Shown here in pieces: positions 7,864 through 17,264 of a DNA stretch of 64,000 nucleotides. Source of the stretch: Nocardioides cynanchi (GTDB lineage Bacteria; Actinomycetota; Actinomycetes; Propionibacteriales; Nocardioidaceae). Location: positions 2,666,001 through 2,730,000 of the forward strand of contig NZ_CP044344.1 of assembly GCF_008761635.1 (NCBI RefSeq), written 5' to 3'. The notes beneath the pieces were generated by a model, which saw only the letters and a list, made by a program, of their open reading frames with translations, ran no database searches and was not told the DNA's origin. The first letter of the stretch is position 1; each line of letters begins with the position of its first letter. The position numbers were made by a program, and so were the translations under genes.

Positions 7864-10800
7864 TCATGCGTCGCCACGCGGCACGAAGACCGCATCGACC
7901 AGCCGGGCACCCGCCTGACCGTCGTCGAGATCGAGGTAGTCGTCGTGGAACCTGCGGTACGCGTCGGCGTACGTCGTCCGCACAGCGTCGAGGTCCAGGA
8001 GGGCGTCCACGACCTCGTCGGTCGTGGACAGGAGCGGGCCCGGCGCCGTGGGCTCGAAGTCGAAAAGCCACCCCCTGCTCTCCTGGTAGCGCTGGAGGTC
8101 GGGCACGTGGAAGAGCATCGGTTTGCCGGTGACGCCGAAGTCGAAGCGGAGGGAGGAGTAGTCGACGATCGCCGCGTCGGCCGCCAGATAGAGGTCGGAG
8201 ACCTCCGGGTAGTCGGTCACGTCCACCGCTCCGGGGATCGGGCCGACGCGCTGCCGGGTCCGCGCGTTGAATGCATGACCCCGGATCAGGATGACCACGT
8301 CGTCGCCGAGTCGCCGGTGTGCGTGCGCGAAGTCGAGGAACGACGGCATCACCGCGCGCGTGTCGTCGCGGGCCAGGTAGTCGCGGAAGGTCGGGGCGTA
8401 GAGGACGGCGGTCTGGTCAGGACGGACGCCGAGTGACGACCGCACGTCGGCCCGGATCTCGTCGGCCTCGTCGGAGTGCAGGACGTCGTTGCGCGGGTAG
8501 CCGATCTCGAGCACCTCGCCGTCGTAGACGAAGTCGCGGGTCAGGAGCGGGGTGGCGTAGCGCGCCGGGGACACGAGGTAGTCCCAGTCCGCGGCGCGTC
8601 GTACGTAGGAGTCGACCAGCGCCCGCGAGAAGCCGAGGTTGTCCCAGTGCGGGCGCCCCATCTGCTTGAACGGGTAGCCGTGGAAGGTCTCGATGATCAC
8701 CTGTCCCTCGGGCTTGCGATGGAAGTCCGGCTGGTACATGTTGTCGAGGTAGTAGCGGGCCGAGCCGAGCAGGCGGTACCACTCCGCGGAGTTCACGATC
8801 ACCGGGATACCGCCGTCCGGTACGACGACTGAGTGGTCCTGGACCGCCCAGTAGACCGGCAGGTCGGAACCGCGGCGCCGCAGCTCCTTCTGCACCGAGA
8901 CACCGTTGTCGGTGGCCAGCTCGCCGAAGTAGGACCGCACGAGCAGGCCGCGATGGAGCCCGCCGGACCGGCGGGCCTCGGCGGCCCGGCGGAAGTGGTT
9001 CTGGGCGTACTGACCGCGGGCGTCCCCGATCGGCCGTTGGAGGGTGATCTGGGTGACGGCGTCGGGGCCGCGGACCACCCTTCCCTCGTGCCGGTCGGTG
9101 GCGATCGGCACCGGCAGGGAGGCGCTGAGCTCCATCGACACGGTCAACGGCACCTCGTGCACCTCACCCGAGGTGAGGCCGACCTCGACCGACAGGTCGT
9201 GGTCACCGGTCGGCAGCGGACGCTGGCCGAACCGGTACACCTCGTGGGTCAGCGGGAGGACGGCCTCGAATCGGCCCTCCGACAGGCTGACCCGCTCGCT
9301 CGCGGAGACCGTCTTCTTGTGCCGGGTCAGCACACGCACCGACGACGTGCCGGGGCCGAACACCCGGCCGCGGACGACGACCTGCGCGTCGCGCACGAGC
9401 ACCTCGTCGGCCTGAGCGCCCAGGCGGCGCTCGCTGACCACGAGCTCGCCGTTGCGGTCGGTCTCGACCACCAGCGCGGTGGGACCGGACTCGTCACTCA
9501 GCCCGTCGTACGACGTCGCCTCGGGCACCAGCGGGCGCGCGGCGTCGGAGTCGTCGCGTCCCTGCACCCGCCATCCGACCACCTGGCCGGGAGCGGGGTC
9601 GACCTCCGCGGGAAGGGTCAGCTCGAACCGGTGGGCCTCGACGCCGACCCGGAAGCCGCCGCCCGGCCCCAGCGGCACGACCTCACGGACCTCCTGCGCC
9701 CCGCGCCCCGAGACGGAGCCGCGCAGGGTCCGTCCCTGCAGCGAGAGGTCGCCGACGTGGACACCGCGGCGGTCGATGCGGAACACCAGCGGACGCCCAT
9801 GACGCCAGTCCGCGATCAGGCGGCCGCCGTCGGGAAGCCCGGCGGCCGGGACCGCGCCGGCGGAGCCGGACCGGACCAGGCGGTTGATGTCGCAGGCGAC
9901 CGTGAAGCCCGCAGCGGTGACGCGGAGCATGGCCCGCCAGCTGTCGCCCGGCCGGCCCGACGCCCACACCCGGGACAGCGGGAGCTCGACGCTGAACGTG
10001 CCCGGCCGGTAGTCGCACCAGAGGTCCTCCGACGGCGGGGGGAACGCGGTGCGCGAGGGCCCGCTCGAGGGGAACGCGACCTCCTCGCCGGTGCGCTCGT
10101 TGACGAGGACGACCTCGGCGCTCGCGTCGTACGTCGCGAGGTCGACCTTGCGCAGGAACGCCCAGCCCGACATGAGGCAGTCGACGCCGTCGTCGGTGGT
10201 GCGCCAGTGGAGGTTCTCCACCGCGTGGCTGACGACGAGCTGGGCGGGGTCGAGCCGGAACAGGGACTGGTCGAGGTCGGGGTCGTCGTGGAACGGCAGC
10301 TCGAGGAGCACGCCGCCTTCCACGACCCGTGCGGGCCACTGCTCGGTCTTGAACGCGTTGCGCGAGACGAACTCGCGGGCATCGTCGCGACGGTCGAGCA
10401 GCGCGAGGGTGATCAGCACCCGACGGGCCGGACTCGCAGCCCGCCAGATCTCGTCGGAGGCGTCTGCCGTCAGGGAGCGGACGGCGGCCACGAGCTCGCG
10501 CCAGTAGTCGTCGTCGACGACGCCCTGGCTGCGGAGGTACCAGTGGAAGTGGGCGTCGAAGAGCGTCTGCAACCACCCGGCGTACAGGGTCGGCGTGGAC
10601 TCGGCGAGCAACACACGGCGGCTCAGCTCCCACGCCTCGATCCGTTGCCGCAGGTCCTTGACCGACGCCGTCTGCTGGCTGATGGAGCTCTTGTCGTCGC
10701 GGGCGCGGTAGCGGTAGACGACGTCCGGGACGATGTCGATGGCCGCGGCGCGCGCATAGAGCTGGGTCACGATCGGCTGGTCCTCGTAGGCCACGCCCTC

Positions 10801-11430
10801 GCGGAACCACAGGTCCTGGGCCTCCCAGAAGTCCCGTCGGTACAGCTTGTTCCAGGTGTAGAGGTTGCGCAGCAGCGGCAGGAACTCCTCGATCGTGATC
10901 CGCTCGCGCTGCTCGCCGTGCACGGTGGTCACCCAGTCGGGGCTCCACGTGGCCAGGCTGTCGAAGCGCTCGACCGACCCCACCACGATGTCCGACCCGG
11001 TCCGGCGTGCGGTCTCGACCAGCACCCGGAGCGCGCCCGGCGGCACCAGGTCGTCGGAGTCGACGAAGGTGAGGAAGCTCCCGCGGGCGGCGCGGACCCC
11101 CGTGTTGCGGGCGGCTCCGAGCCCGCCGTTCGGCCGGGTCAGGAGGCGGACCCGAGGGTCGCGGCGTACGTAGTCCTCGGCGATCGCGCGCGAGCCGTCC
11201 GGCGAACCGTCGTCGACGAGGAGCACCTCGACGTCACCGAAGTCCTGCGCCAGCAGGGAGTCGAGGCACTCGGCGAGGTACTCCTCGACGTTGTAGAACG
11301 GGACGATCACGCTGATCGCGGGCGGCCGGAGCCGGGCGCGAGCGGTGCGGGCGATCCGGGTCCGGGCCAGGCGACGGGCCGCGGCGTGCACCCGCGGACG
11401 CCGGCGTACGGCGTCTCCCAGTCGACTCAC
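7864..11430 (-). CDS. GT2 glycosyltransferase fused to CDP-glycerol/ribitol-phosphate polymerase domain (1)
   Basis: A 1188-residue cytoplasmic or membrane-peripheral protein. Residues about 38-330 form a GT2 family glycosyltransferase (ISVIVPFYNVEEYL, LLVDDGSPDGS, FVDSDDLV). A middle region of about 400 residues is beta-rich and not recognised. Residues about 780-1188 match the TagF/TarL CDP-glycerol glycerophosphotransferase family (ETFHGYPFKQMG, YAPTFRDY, RGHAFNAR, VDYSSLRFDF). Such enzymes polymerise glycerol- or ribitol-phosphate from CDP-polyols in teichoic acid synthesis. Fusion to a GT2 suggests a repeat unit with both sugar and polyol phosphate. The GTG start at 11428-11430 is used. 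It lies 115 bases after a paralogue and 51 bases before sulfotransferase 4. Confidence 0.85.
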   Translation of the reverse strand: MSRLGDAVRRRPRVHAAARRLARTRIARTARARLRPPAISVIVPFYNVEEYLAECLDSLLAQDFGDVEVLLVDDGSPDGSRAIAEDYVRRDPRVRLLTRPNGGLGAARNTGVRAARGSFLTFVDSDDLVPPGALRVLVETARRTGSDIVVGSVERFDSLATWSPDWVTTVHGEQRERITIEEFLPLLRNLYTWNKLYRRDFWEAQDLWFREGVAYEDQPIVTQLYARAAAIDIVPDVVYRYRARDDKSSISQQTASVKDLRQRIEAWELSRRVLLAESTPTLYAGWLQTLFDAHFHWYLRSQGVVDDDYWRELVAAVRSLTADASDEIWRAASPARRVLITLALLDRRDDAREFVSRNAFKTEQWPARVVEGGVLLELPFHDDPDLDQSLFRLDPAQLVVSHAVENLHWRTTDDGVDCLMSGWAFLRKVDLATYDASAEVVLVNERTGEEVAFPSSGPSRTAFPPPSEDLWCDYRPGTFSVELPLSRVWASGRPGDSWRAMLRVTAAGFTVACDINRLVRSGSAGAVPAAGLPDGGRLIADWRHGRPLVFRIDRRGVHVGDLSLQGRTLRGSVSGRGAQEVREVVPLGPGGGFRVGVEAHRFELTLPAEVDPAPGQVVGWRVQGRDDSDAARPLVPEATSYDGLSDESGPTALVVETDRNGELVVSERRLGAQADEVLVRDAQVVVRGRVFGPGTSSVRVLTRHKKTVSASERVSLSEGRFEAVLPLTHEVYRFGQRPLPTGDHDLSVEVGLTSGEVHEVPLTVSMELSASLPVPIATDRHEGRVVRGPDAVTQITLQRPIGDARGQYAQNHFRRAAEARRSGGLHRGLLVRSYFGELATDNGVSVQKELRRRGSDLPVYWAVQDHSVVVPDGGIPVIVNSAEWYRLLGSARYYLDNMYQPDFHRKPEGQVIIETFHGYPFKQMGRPHWDNLGFSRALVDSYVRRAADWDYLVSPARYATPLLTRDFVYDGEVLEIGYPRNDVLHSDEADEIRADVRSSLGVRPDQTAVLYAPTFRDYLARDDTRAVMPSFLDFAHAHRRLGDDVVILIRGHAFNARTRQRVGPIPGAVDVTDYPEVSDLYLAADAAIVDYSSLRFDFGVTGKPMLFHVPDLQRYQESRGWLFDFEPTAPGPLLSTTDEVVDALLDLDAVRTTYADAYRRFHDDYLDLDDGQAGARLVDAVFVPRGDA

Positions 11431-11545
11431 GCGCCGAAGTTACCTGAACCCGATGGGCTTCGCGTCATCGGTCGAGACCTGCGCACCAAGCCAGCGGGGC
11501 AGTCGCAGGTCCTGCGAAACGCCGACCCCCTTGCGCCCGGTGACC

Positions 11546-14500
11546 TCACCCGTCCCCGCGGGGGACGAAGAGCGCGTCGACGAGGCGGGAGGCCGCCTGG
11601 CCGTCGTCGAGCCCGACGAAGTCGCTGCGGAAACGCCGGCGTGCCTCGGCGTACTGCGTCGTCAGCCGCGGCAGGTCGGCCAGCCAGGTCGCCGTCTCCT
11701 CGGTGCTCGTGGTCTGCGGGCCGGGCGCCGTCTCGGCGTAGGGGACCAGCCCTCCCCTGGCTCGGTCGTAGGCCGCGAGGTCGGGCACCAGGAACACCAT
11801 CGGCTTGCCGGACAGCACGTAGTCGAAGCGCAGCGACGAGTAGTCGAGCACGGCGACGTCGGAGGCGAGGATCAGCTCGGTGACGTCGGGATGGTCGGTC
11901 ACGTCGATGACCCGCTCGGTGGACCTCACCCGGTCGGCGCGGATCCGGGCGTTGAAGGCATGCCCGCGCATCAGCAGCACGTAGTTGTCCGGCAGCTGCG
12001 CGAGCGCCTGGTCGGCGTCGAAGAAGCTGACGGTGCGGGCCGTCCGGTCCTCGGCGGAGAGGTAGTCGCGGAAGGTCGGGGCGTAGAGGACGGCGACCGC
12101 GTCGTCGGCGAGGCCGAGGGACGCGCGGGTCCGGGTGCGCAGGACCGACGCCTCCGGCCGCAGCAGCGCGTCGTTGCGTGGGTAGCCGATCTCGAGGATC
12201 GGGACGTCGTCGGCACCGGCGGGATCCAGGAACGCCGCCCGCAGCAGCGGGGTGGCGTACGGCGCCGGACTGACCAGCGCGCTCCACTCGCGGGTCCGCC
12301 GGTCCAGGCTCCCGATCTCCTGGACGCTGTTGCCCATCTTCTCCCACCAGGCATGCCCCATCAGCTTGTAGGGATAGCCGTGGAAGGTCTGGATCAGCAC
12401 CTGCTCACGAGGCCGCACGAACCACTCGAGCTGGTGGACGTCGACCACGTGGTAGCGGGAGTGGGCGACCGCTTCGTGCCAGGCCCGGCTCAGCTCGACG
12501 ACGCCTGTCCCTCCCGGAGGCACGGGCACCGAGTGGTCCGCGACCGACCAGAGCAGCTCGAGAGACGACCCGCGCCGGACCAGCTCCTCGTGCAGGCCGA
12601 GGCCGTTGCCGTTGGCGAACTCCGAGAACATCGCGCGCAGGAAGACACTCGAGCGGTCGGCGACCTCCACCCGGGTCGCCTCGCGCAGCAGCCGCTGGTG
12701 TCGCCGGCCGAGCTCGTCGTCGGCGAGAGGCGGCCCCACGACGAGGCGGACGCCCGGGTCGTCGGGAGCGAAGGTCTCGACCCGCAGCCGCATCCTGTCC
12801 TGGAGCGCGTCGACGGGGAGGGTGGACAGCAGATCTGGCCCCGGGCGGGCGGTGACCCAGTCGGTCAGCTCACGGTTGCGCACCGCGACGGCGTACCGGC
12901 CCGACGGAAGCGGCAGCGGCGGCCTGCCCCACGCGGCCTGGACCAGCGGGTAGCGCGCCTCCACGAGGCCGGGCCCGGCCGGGACGGTCGTGCCAGGGAC
13001 GACGCTCTGGCCCTCGACCAACGCGGTCTCCCACCCGGCCACCTGCGACGGCAGCCGGAGCCGGGCCACGAGGCTCTCGCCGTCGAGCTCCACCGAGAGG
13101 AGCTCCGCAGCGCGGGCCGCGGCCACCACCTCGACGTCGCCACGACGCCCGGCCCGCACCCGGGGATCGTCGGGGAAGGGCTCCGCCGGTTGCAGCAGTC
13201 GGTGTCGTCGGCCGGCGGCGTCGTACCCGGTCAGCCGACAGCGCGCGTCGGCGCCGAGGTCCTGGAGCGACACGTCGGCACGGTGGGTCACGGCGTCGAC
13301 CCGTGACGTGGCGAGCGCAGGACCTCCCGGCAGCGGCTCGAGCTCGACCCGGTCCACACCCTCCGGCACCACGAGCAGGAGCCGGTCCCCGGCGAGCCGC
13401 AGGTCCGCGACCGAGGTCCCCGGCGGCTCGACCCGCAGCTCGAACCGACCGAAGTCGTCGTGGTCGACCGCCAGCACCCGTCGGGAGGCATCGGTCCAGG
13501 CCGGAACCCCGGCCATCGTCCACGGCCGGATGGTCGCGCCACCGACGCCTTCGAGACCGTCCACGGTCAGCCGCGCGGCCAGGCTCCAGACCCCGCTGCC
13601 GGTGACCCGGTCCGTGTCGAGCACGCCGACGAAGCCGCTCGTCGAGACGTCGGCCACCCACAGCTCACTGGCGGCGTCGGCCTCGGCGGACCGGGCCGGG
13701 GTCACCTCGAGCTCGACCTGCCGGCCGTCGTCGGAGCGCAGGACCAGCTGCAGTGACGGGGTGACGGCGGTGAGGTCCACGTTGTCGAGGTAGGCCCAGC
13801 CCCGCAGCTCGACCGTGGACGCGTCGAGCACGCGCACGGCGTTCACCTCGGCACGGACGCCGACCTGGAGGTCCGCGAGGGTCCGGTCATCGGGCGACAC
13901 CGCCGACCAGTCGGGACCGTAGTCGGCGACCACGACGCTGCGTCCCTCGCGGCGTCGGACGGTCGTGGCGTAGCGGCGTGGGTCGGGGCGCACGCTGGTC
14001 AGGAACGCTCGTGCCCGGTCGCGCTCGTCCGCGGTCACGAGCGCGACCAGCGCCTTCCGGTAGGCAGGCACCCGCGTCATCGCCTCGTCGCCCGCGCGGA
14101 CCCGCAGGTCGTCGACCAGGTCACGCAGCTCGGACCAGTAGTCGTCGGGGCACCGCCAGGCCCGGTCGAGGAACGCCTCCGCAGGGCCGGCGATCACCTC
14201 CGCGACGTACACCTCAGCCAGCCGAGCGGGCAGCAGGTCGGCAGCAGCACGGGCCCCCGCGCCGAGGGCGCGCAGGCCGTCGAGGTCCGTCGTACGCCGG
14301 GTCAGCGGCGCCCGGTCGGACTGCCGGCGCACCAGCAGGCCGACGTGCGTCAGGACGTCGACCCCCGTCGCCCCGAGGTAGGAGGTGACGCTGTGGGCGT
14401 CGTCGCAGCTCGGCAGGTCGGCGAACCGCCACCTGCCGGCGACGTAGGCGCTGCGCCGGAACACGCGGGCACCGGTGACCGTGTTCGCCAGCAGGTCGGG

Positions 14501-15028
14501 CACGACCGCGGCCGAGGTGTGGAGCCGCCGGACGCTGTGGAGCGCCGCGATCGGTCCCGCGACCGGAAACACCTGACCGCGCCGGGTAGGACGGTACGCG
14601 GCGACCGCGAGGTCCGAGCCGGACTCCTCGAGGGCGGCCAGCGTGGCAGCGAAGCCGTGCCGGGTCACGATGTCGTCGGCGTCCACGAACGCGAGGTACT
14701 CCCCCACGGCCAGCTCGGCTCCGCGGTTGCGCCCGGCCGCCAGGCCGCCCTCGGCTCGGACGACGCGCACCCGGTAGTCCTCCTGGGCGTGCCGTGCGGC
14801 CACGTCGGCCACCGTCGGGGAGGTCCCGAGGTCCACGACCACGACCTCGCAGGCGGGGTGGGTCTGGTGGCGCAGTGCCCTCAGGCACTGGTCGAGCTCC
14901 GCGTCCGACTCGCGGACGGGTACGACGACGCTGAGCAGGCGGGGGACCCGCACGGGACCCGGAAGGCGTCGCGCCGTCGCGAGTCCGAGCCGGTGGACGC
15001 TGCGCCTGAGCCGCACCCCACCACGCAT
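11546..15028 (-). CDS. GT2 glycosyltransferase fused to CDP-glycerol/ribitol-phosphate polymerase domain (2)
   Basis: An 1160-residue paralogue of the neighbouring gene, with the same order: GT2 at about residues 30-300 (LLSVVVPVRESDAEL, FVDADDIV), a long beta-rich middle region, and a TagF/TarL domain at about 750-1160 (QTFHGYPYKLMG, YAPTFRDY, RGHAFNAR, LDYSSLRFDY). The frame stays open upstream to 16096, but the ATG at 15026-15028 is preceded by AAGGAGGA and coincides with the start of recognisable sequence, so the longer version is rejected. It is the first gene of the minus-strand operon of two polymerases and three sulfotransferases, and is divergent from the GT2 gene at 15122. The polymer product is inferred. 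Confidence 0.85.
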   Translation of the reverse strand: MRGGVRLRRSVHRLGLATARRLPGPVRVPRLLSVVVPVRESDAELDQCLRALRHQTHPACEVVVVDLGTSPTVADVAARHAQEDYRVRVVRAEGGLAAGRNRGAELAVGEYLAFVDADDIVTRHGFAATLAALEESGSDLAVAAYRPTRRGQVFPVAGPIAALHSVRRLHTSAAVVPDLLANTVTGARVFRRSAYVAGRWRFADLPSCDDAHSVTSYLGATGVDVLTHVGLLVRRQSDRAPLTRRTTDLDGLRALGAGARAAADLLPARLAEVYVAEVIAGPAEAFLDRAWRCPDDYWSELRDLVDDLRVRAGDEAMTRVPAYRKALVALVTADERDRARAFLTSVRPDPRRYATTVRRREGRSVVVADYGPDWSAVSPDDRTLADLQVGVRAEVNAVRVLDASTVELRGWAYLDNVDLTAVTPSLQLVLRSDDGRQVELEVTPARSAEADAASELWVADVSTSGFVGVLDTDRVTGSGVWSLAARLTVDGLEGVGGATIRPWTMAGVPAWTDASRRVLAVDHDDFGRFELRVEPPGTSVADLRLAGDRLLLVVPEGVDRVELEPLPGGPALATSRVDAVTHRADVSLQDLGADARCRLTGYDAAGRRHRLLQPAEPFPDDPRVRAGRRGDVEVVAAARAAELLSVELDGESLVARLRLPSQVAGWETALVEGQSVVPGTTVPAGPGLVEARYPLVQAAWGRPPLPLPSGRYAVAVRNRELTDWVTARPGPDLLSTLPVDALQDRMRLRVETFAPDDPGVRLVVGPPLADDELGRRHQRLLREATRVEVADRSSVFLRAMFSEFANGNGLGLHEELVRRGSSLELLWSVADHSVPVPPGGTGVVELSRAWHEAVAHSRYHVVDVHQLEWFVRPREQVLIQTFHGYPYKLMGHAWWEKMGNSVQEIGSLDRRTREWSALVSPAPYATPLLRAAFLDPAGADDVPILEIGYPRNDALLRPEASVLRTRTRASLGLADDAVAVLYAPTFRDYLSAEDRTARTVSFFDADQALAQLPDNYVLLMRGHAFNARIRADRVRSTERVIDVTDHPDVTELILASDVAVLDYSSLRFDYVLSGKPMVFLVPDLAAYDRARGGLVPYAETAPGPQTTSTEETATWLADLPRLTTQYAEARRRFRSDFVGLDDGQAASRLVDALFVPRGDG

Positions 15029-15121
15029 CAGGGAACGTCCTCCTTGCCCCGGGGGGCGTCTCGAGCGTCCGCTCATCCTAGCGAGGCTGGAGCCTCGACA
15101 AGCGTGGGTACAGTGCGGACC

Positions 15122-16228
15122 GTGTGGCGACGGAACTCCCCCCTCGTGAGCGTCGTCGTCCCGGTCCACGACGTCGAGCCCTACGTCGTGGCGTGCCTGT
15201 CCAGCCTGCTCGCCCAGACCCATCGCAGGCTCGAGGTGATCGTCGTGGACGACGGCTCGACCGACCGGTCCGCGGAGCTCGCGGAGCAGGTGGCGGCCGG
15301 CGACGACCGGGTCCGGGTGGTGCGCACCCCCAACCGCGGGCTCGGGGCGGCCCGCAACGAGGGCGTCCGCCACGTCACCGGCGACCTGCTCGCCTTCGCC
15401 GACTCCGACGACCTGGTGCCGACCGACGCCTACTCGACGATGGTGGGCAGGATCCTGCAGACCCGCGCCGACCTGGTCACCGGCAACATCGCGCGTCTGG
15501 AGGACGACGAGCTCGTACCGGTGCCGTGGATGAGTCGCCTCCACCCGGCCGAGCGCACCCTCACCATCGACGACTGCCCCGACCTGCTCGGCGACGTCTT
15601 CGCCTGGAACAAGCTGTTCGGCCGCGACTTCTGGGAGCAGCAGGACCTGTCCTGGCCCGAAGGGGTCCGCTACGAGGACCAGCCGACGTCCACGGAGGCG
15701 TTCCTCGCGGCCCGGAAGATCGCGGTCACGCCCGAGGTGGTCTACCACTGGCGGATCCGCTCCGACGGGTCGTCGATCACCCAGCAGCGCGCGTCGGTGA
15801 CCGACCTGGCCGACCGGTGGGCGACCAAGCAGCTGACCCTGGAGTCCGTACGACGGCGTGCTTCCGAGCCGCTCGAGCTTGCTCTCCTCGAGCGCATCCT
15901 GCCCGCCGACATGTGGCGCTACTTCGTGCTGATCCCCGAGGCTGACGACGCGTGGTGGGACCTGCTGGTCGCCGGGGTCCGCGAGCTGTGGGGCGAGCAC
16001 TCCCTCACCCACAGCGTCCTGCCGCCCGTGCACCGGCTCACCGGCTGGCTCGTCGAGCAGGACCGCCGGGCCGACGCGGTCACCGTGATCGGCCACCTCC
16101 GGGGGCTGGCAGGCGCACGGGTCGCTCGGGCGCCGGACGGGCGGGGCGGAACCCGGCTGGAGATCCCGGGACTCGATCCCGAGTCGATCTCCGCCGAGGC
16201 GCTCGCCGTCCGCCCGTCCGAGGCCTGA
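15122..16228 (+). CDS. GT2 family glycosyltransferase
   Basis: A 368-residue protein beginning with a standard GT2 domain (VSVVVPVHDVEPYV, VIVVDDGSTDRS, FADSDDLV as the DxD-type metal site). The C-terminal part resembles the segment that follows the GT2 domain in the two large fusion proteins (AWNKLFGRDFWE, VRYEDQP, HWRIRSDGSS). It lacks the polymerase half. It probably adds a sugar to the polyol-phosphate chain or its linkage unit. GTG codons at 15113 and 15122 are both possible starts; 15122 is chosen because it directly precedes the first strand, and there is no clear Shine-Dalgarno sequence. It is divergent from the polymerase gene at 15028 with a 93-bp gap. Confidence 0.78.
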   Translation: MWRRNSPLVSVVVPVHDVEPYVVACLSSLLAQTHRRLEVIVVDDGSTDRSAELAEQVAAGDDRVRVVRTPNRGLGAARNEGVRHVTGDLLAFADSDDLVPTDAYSTMVGRILQTRADLVTGNIARLEDDELVPVPWMSRLHPAERTLTIDDCPDLLGDVFAWNKLFGRDFWEQQDLSWPEGVRYEDQPTSTEAFLAARKIAVTPEVVYHWRIRSDGSSITQQRASVTDLADRWATKQLTLESVRRRASEPLELALLERILPADMWRYFVLIPEADDAWWDLLVAGVRELWGEHSLTHSVLPPVHRLTGWLVEQDRRADAVTVIGHLRGLAGARVARAPDGRGGTRLEIPGLDPESISAEALAVRPSEA

Positions 16229-16237
16229 TCGGCCGGG

Positions 16238-17188
16238 TCAGCTCAGGCCGGCGTCGGACAGGAACTGGTCCGCGACGTCCTGGGGCTTCTCGCGGTCGAC
16301 CGCGACCTTGGCGTTGAGCTCGGTCAGCTTCGCGGTGGTCAGCGCCGCCATCAGGTCGTTGAGCGGCTTGGCCACGTCGGGGTGGGCCGCCAGGAAGCTG
16401 GCCGACACCGCCGGGACGAGGTTCTCCGCCGGCTGGATCTTCAGGTCGTCGGTGAGCAGTACCAGGCCCTGGCTGTCGAGCGTGCCGTCGGTGGTACTGG
16501 TCTCACCGAGCTGCGACTCACCGTGCAGCACCGAGTCGTAGGTCTGCTGGCTGGCGTAGCCCAGCGGCAGGATCTTGGTGATGTCGATGCCGTACTTGCT
16601 GGACAGGCCGCCCTCACAGTCGAGGCGCCCCTTGCAGTCGGGGGCTGCGGCCAGCACGACCGACTTCCCCTTGAGGTCGGACAGCGTCGAGACGTTGTTC
16701 TGGTCGGCGTAGTCCTTGGAGACGAAGAAGGCGTTGCTGTCGGTCGCCGGCGACGGGTTGAGCAGCGTGATCTTGGCCTTCTTCAGCAGCGACTGGGAGT
16801 CGCTGATCGACTTCGCGGCGTCCGACAGCGTCACCGGCGAGGCGCCGGCGCCGTTGTAGGTGCCGTTCAGGAACTCCAGGATGCCGCCGACGTACTCGGG
16901 TACGACGTCCACGCTCTTGGGGAAGACCTTCATGTAGATGTCGCGGGTGCCGACCAGCTTGACCTTGGGGGTGTAGCCGGCCTTGGCCAGCACCCCGGCG
17001 TACATGTCGGCGACGATCTCGGCCTCGGTGAAGTTCTGCCCCGAGATGGTGACGGTCCCCTTGCTCGAGGATGCCGGCGGCGTGCTGGTGCCGCCGGTGG
17101 CTGTGCTGCTGGTGCCGCTGCCGCATCCGGCGAGCACGACGGCCGCGCAGGTGGTTGCTGCTGCTCCGGCCAGGAATCGCAATTGCAT
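16238..17188 (-). CDS. Osmoprotectant (glycine betaine/choline-type) ABC transporter substrate-binding lipoprotein
   Basis: A 316-residue exported lipoprotein. The signal peptide ends in a lipobox, VVLAGC, near residue 21, followed by a Ser/Thr/Gly-rich linker. The mature domain matches the OpuAC/OsmX type II solute-binding fold (VTISGQNFTEAEIVADMYAGV, VDVVPEYVGG, SQLGETSTTDG). The longer reading frame starts inside a non-conserved stretch; the ATG at 17186-17188 has AAGGTGAG upstream and begins a clean signal peptide. It is the third gene of a minus-strand set with two permeases; the ATPase is divergent at 18716. Its ligand is probably a quaternary amine but cannot be fixed from sequence. 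Confidence 0.87.
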   Translation of the reverse strand: MQLRFLAGAAATTCAAVVLAGCGSGTSSTATGGTSTPPASSSKGTVTISGQNFTEAEIVADMYAGVLAKAGYTPKVKLVGTRDIYMKVFPKSVDVVPEYVGGILEFLNGTYNGAGASPVTLSDAAKSISDSQSLLKKAKITLLNPSPATDSNAFFVSKDYADQNNVSTLSDLKGKSVVLAAAPDCKGRLDCEGGLSSKYGIDITKILPLGYASQQTYDSVLHGESQLGETSTTDGTLDSQGLVLLTDDLKIQPAENLVPAVSASFLAAHPDVAKPLNDLMAALTTAKLTELNAKVAVDREKPQDVADQFLSDAGLS

Positions 17189-17264
17189 GGATCTCACCTT
17201 CTGTGTCCCGCGACCGAAGGCCGCGCGTGTCCGGTGCCCTTGTGCTGCCAGGGCAGGACGCTCA

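Noticed and set aside
8833..11883. A 1016-codon plus-strand open frame opposite the polymerase gene
   Set aside because: It is antisense to a well-supported GT2-TagF protein; its product is low-complexity (Arg, Asp, Gly, Val, His rich) as expected for GC-rich shadow frames, with no recognisable domain.
15029..16096. N-terminal extension of polymerase 2
   Set aside because: The extra sequence is antisense to the GT2 gene at 15122 and non-conserved; the ATG at 15028 has a strong ribosome-binding site.
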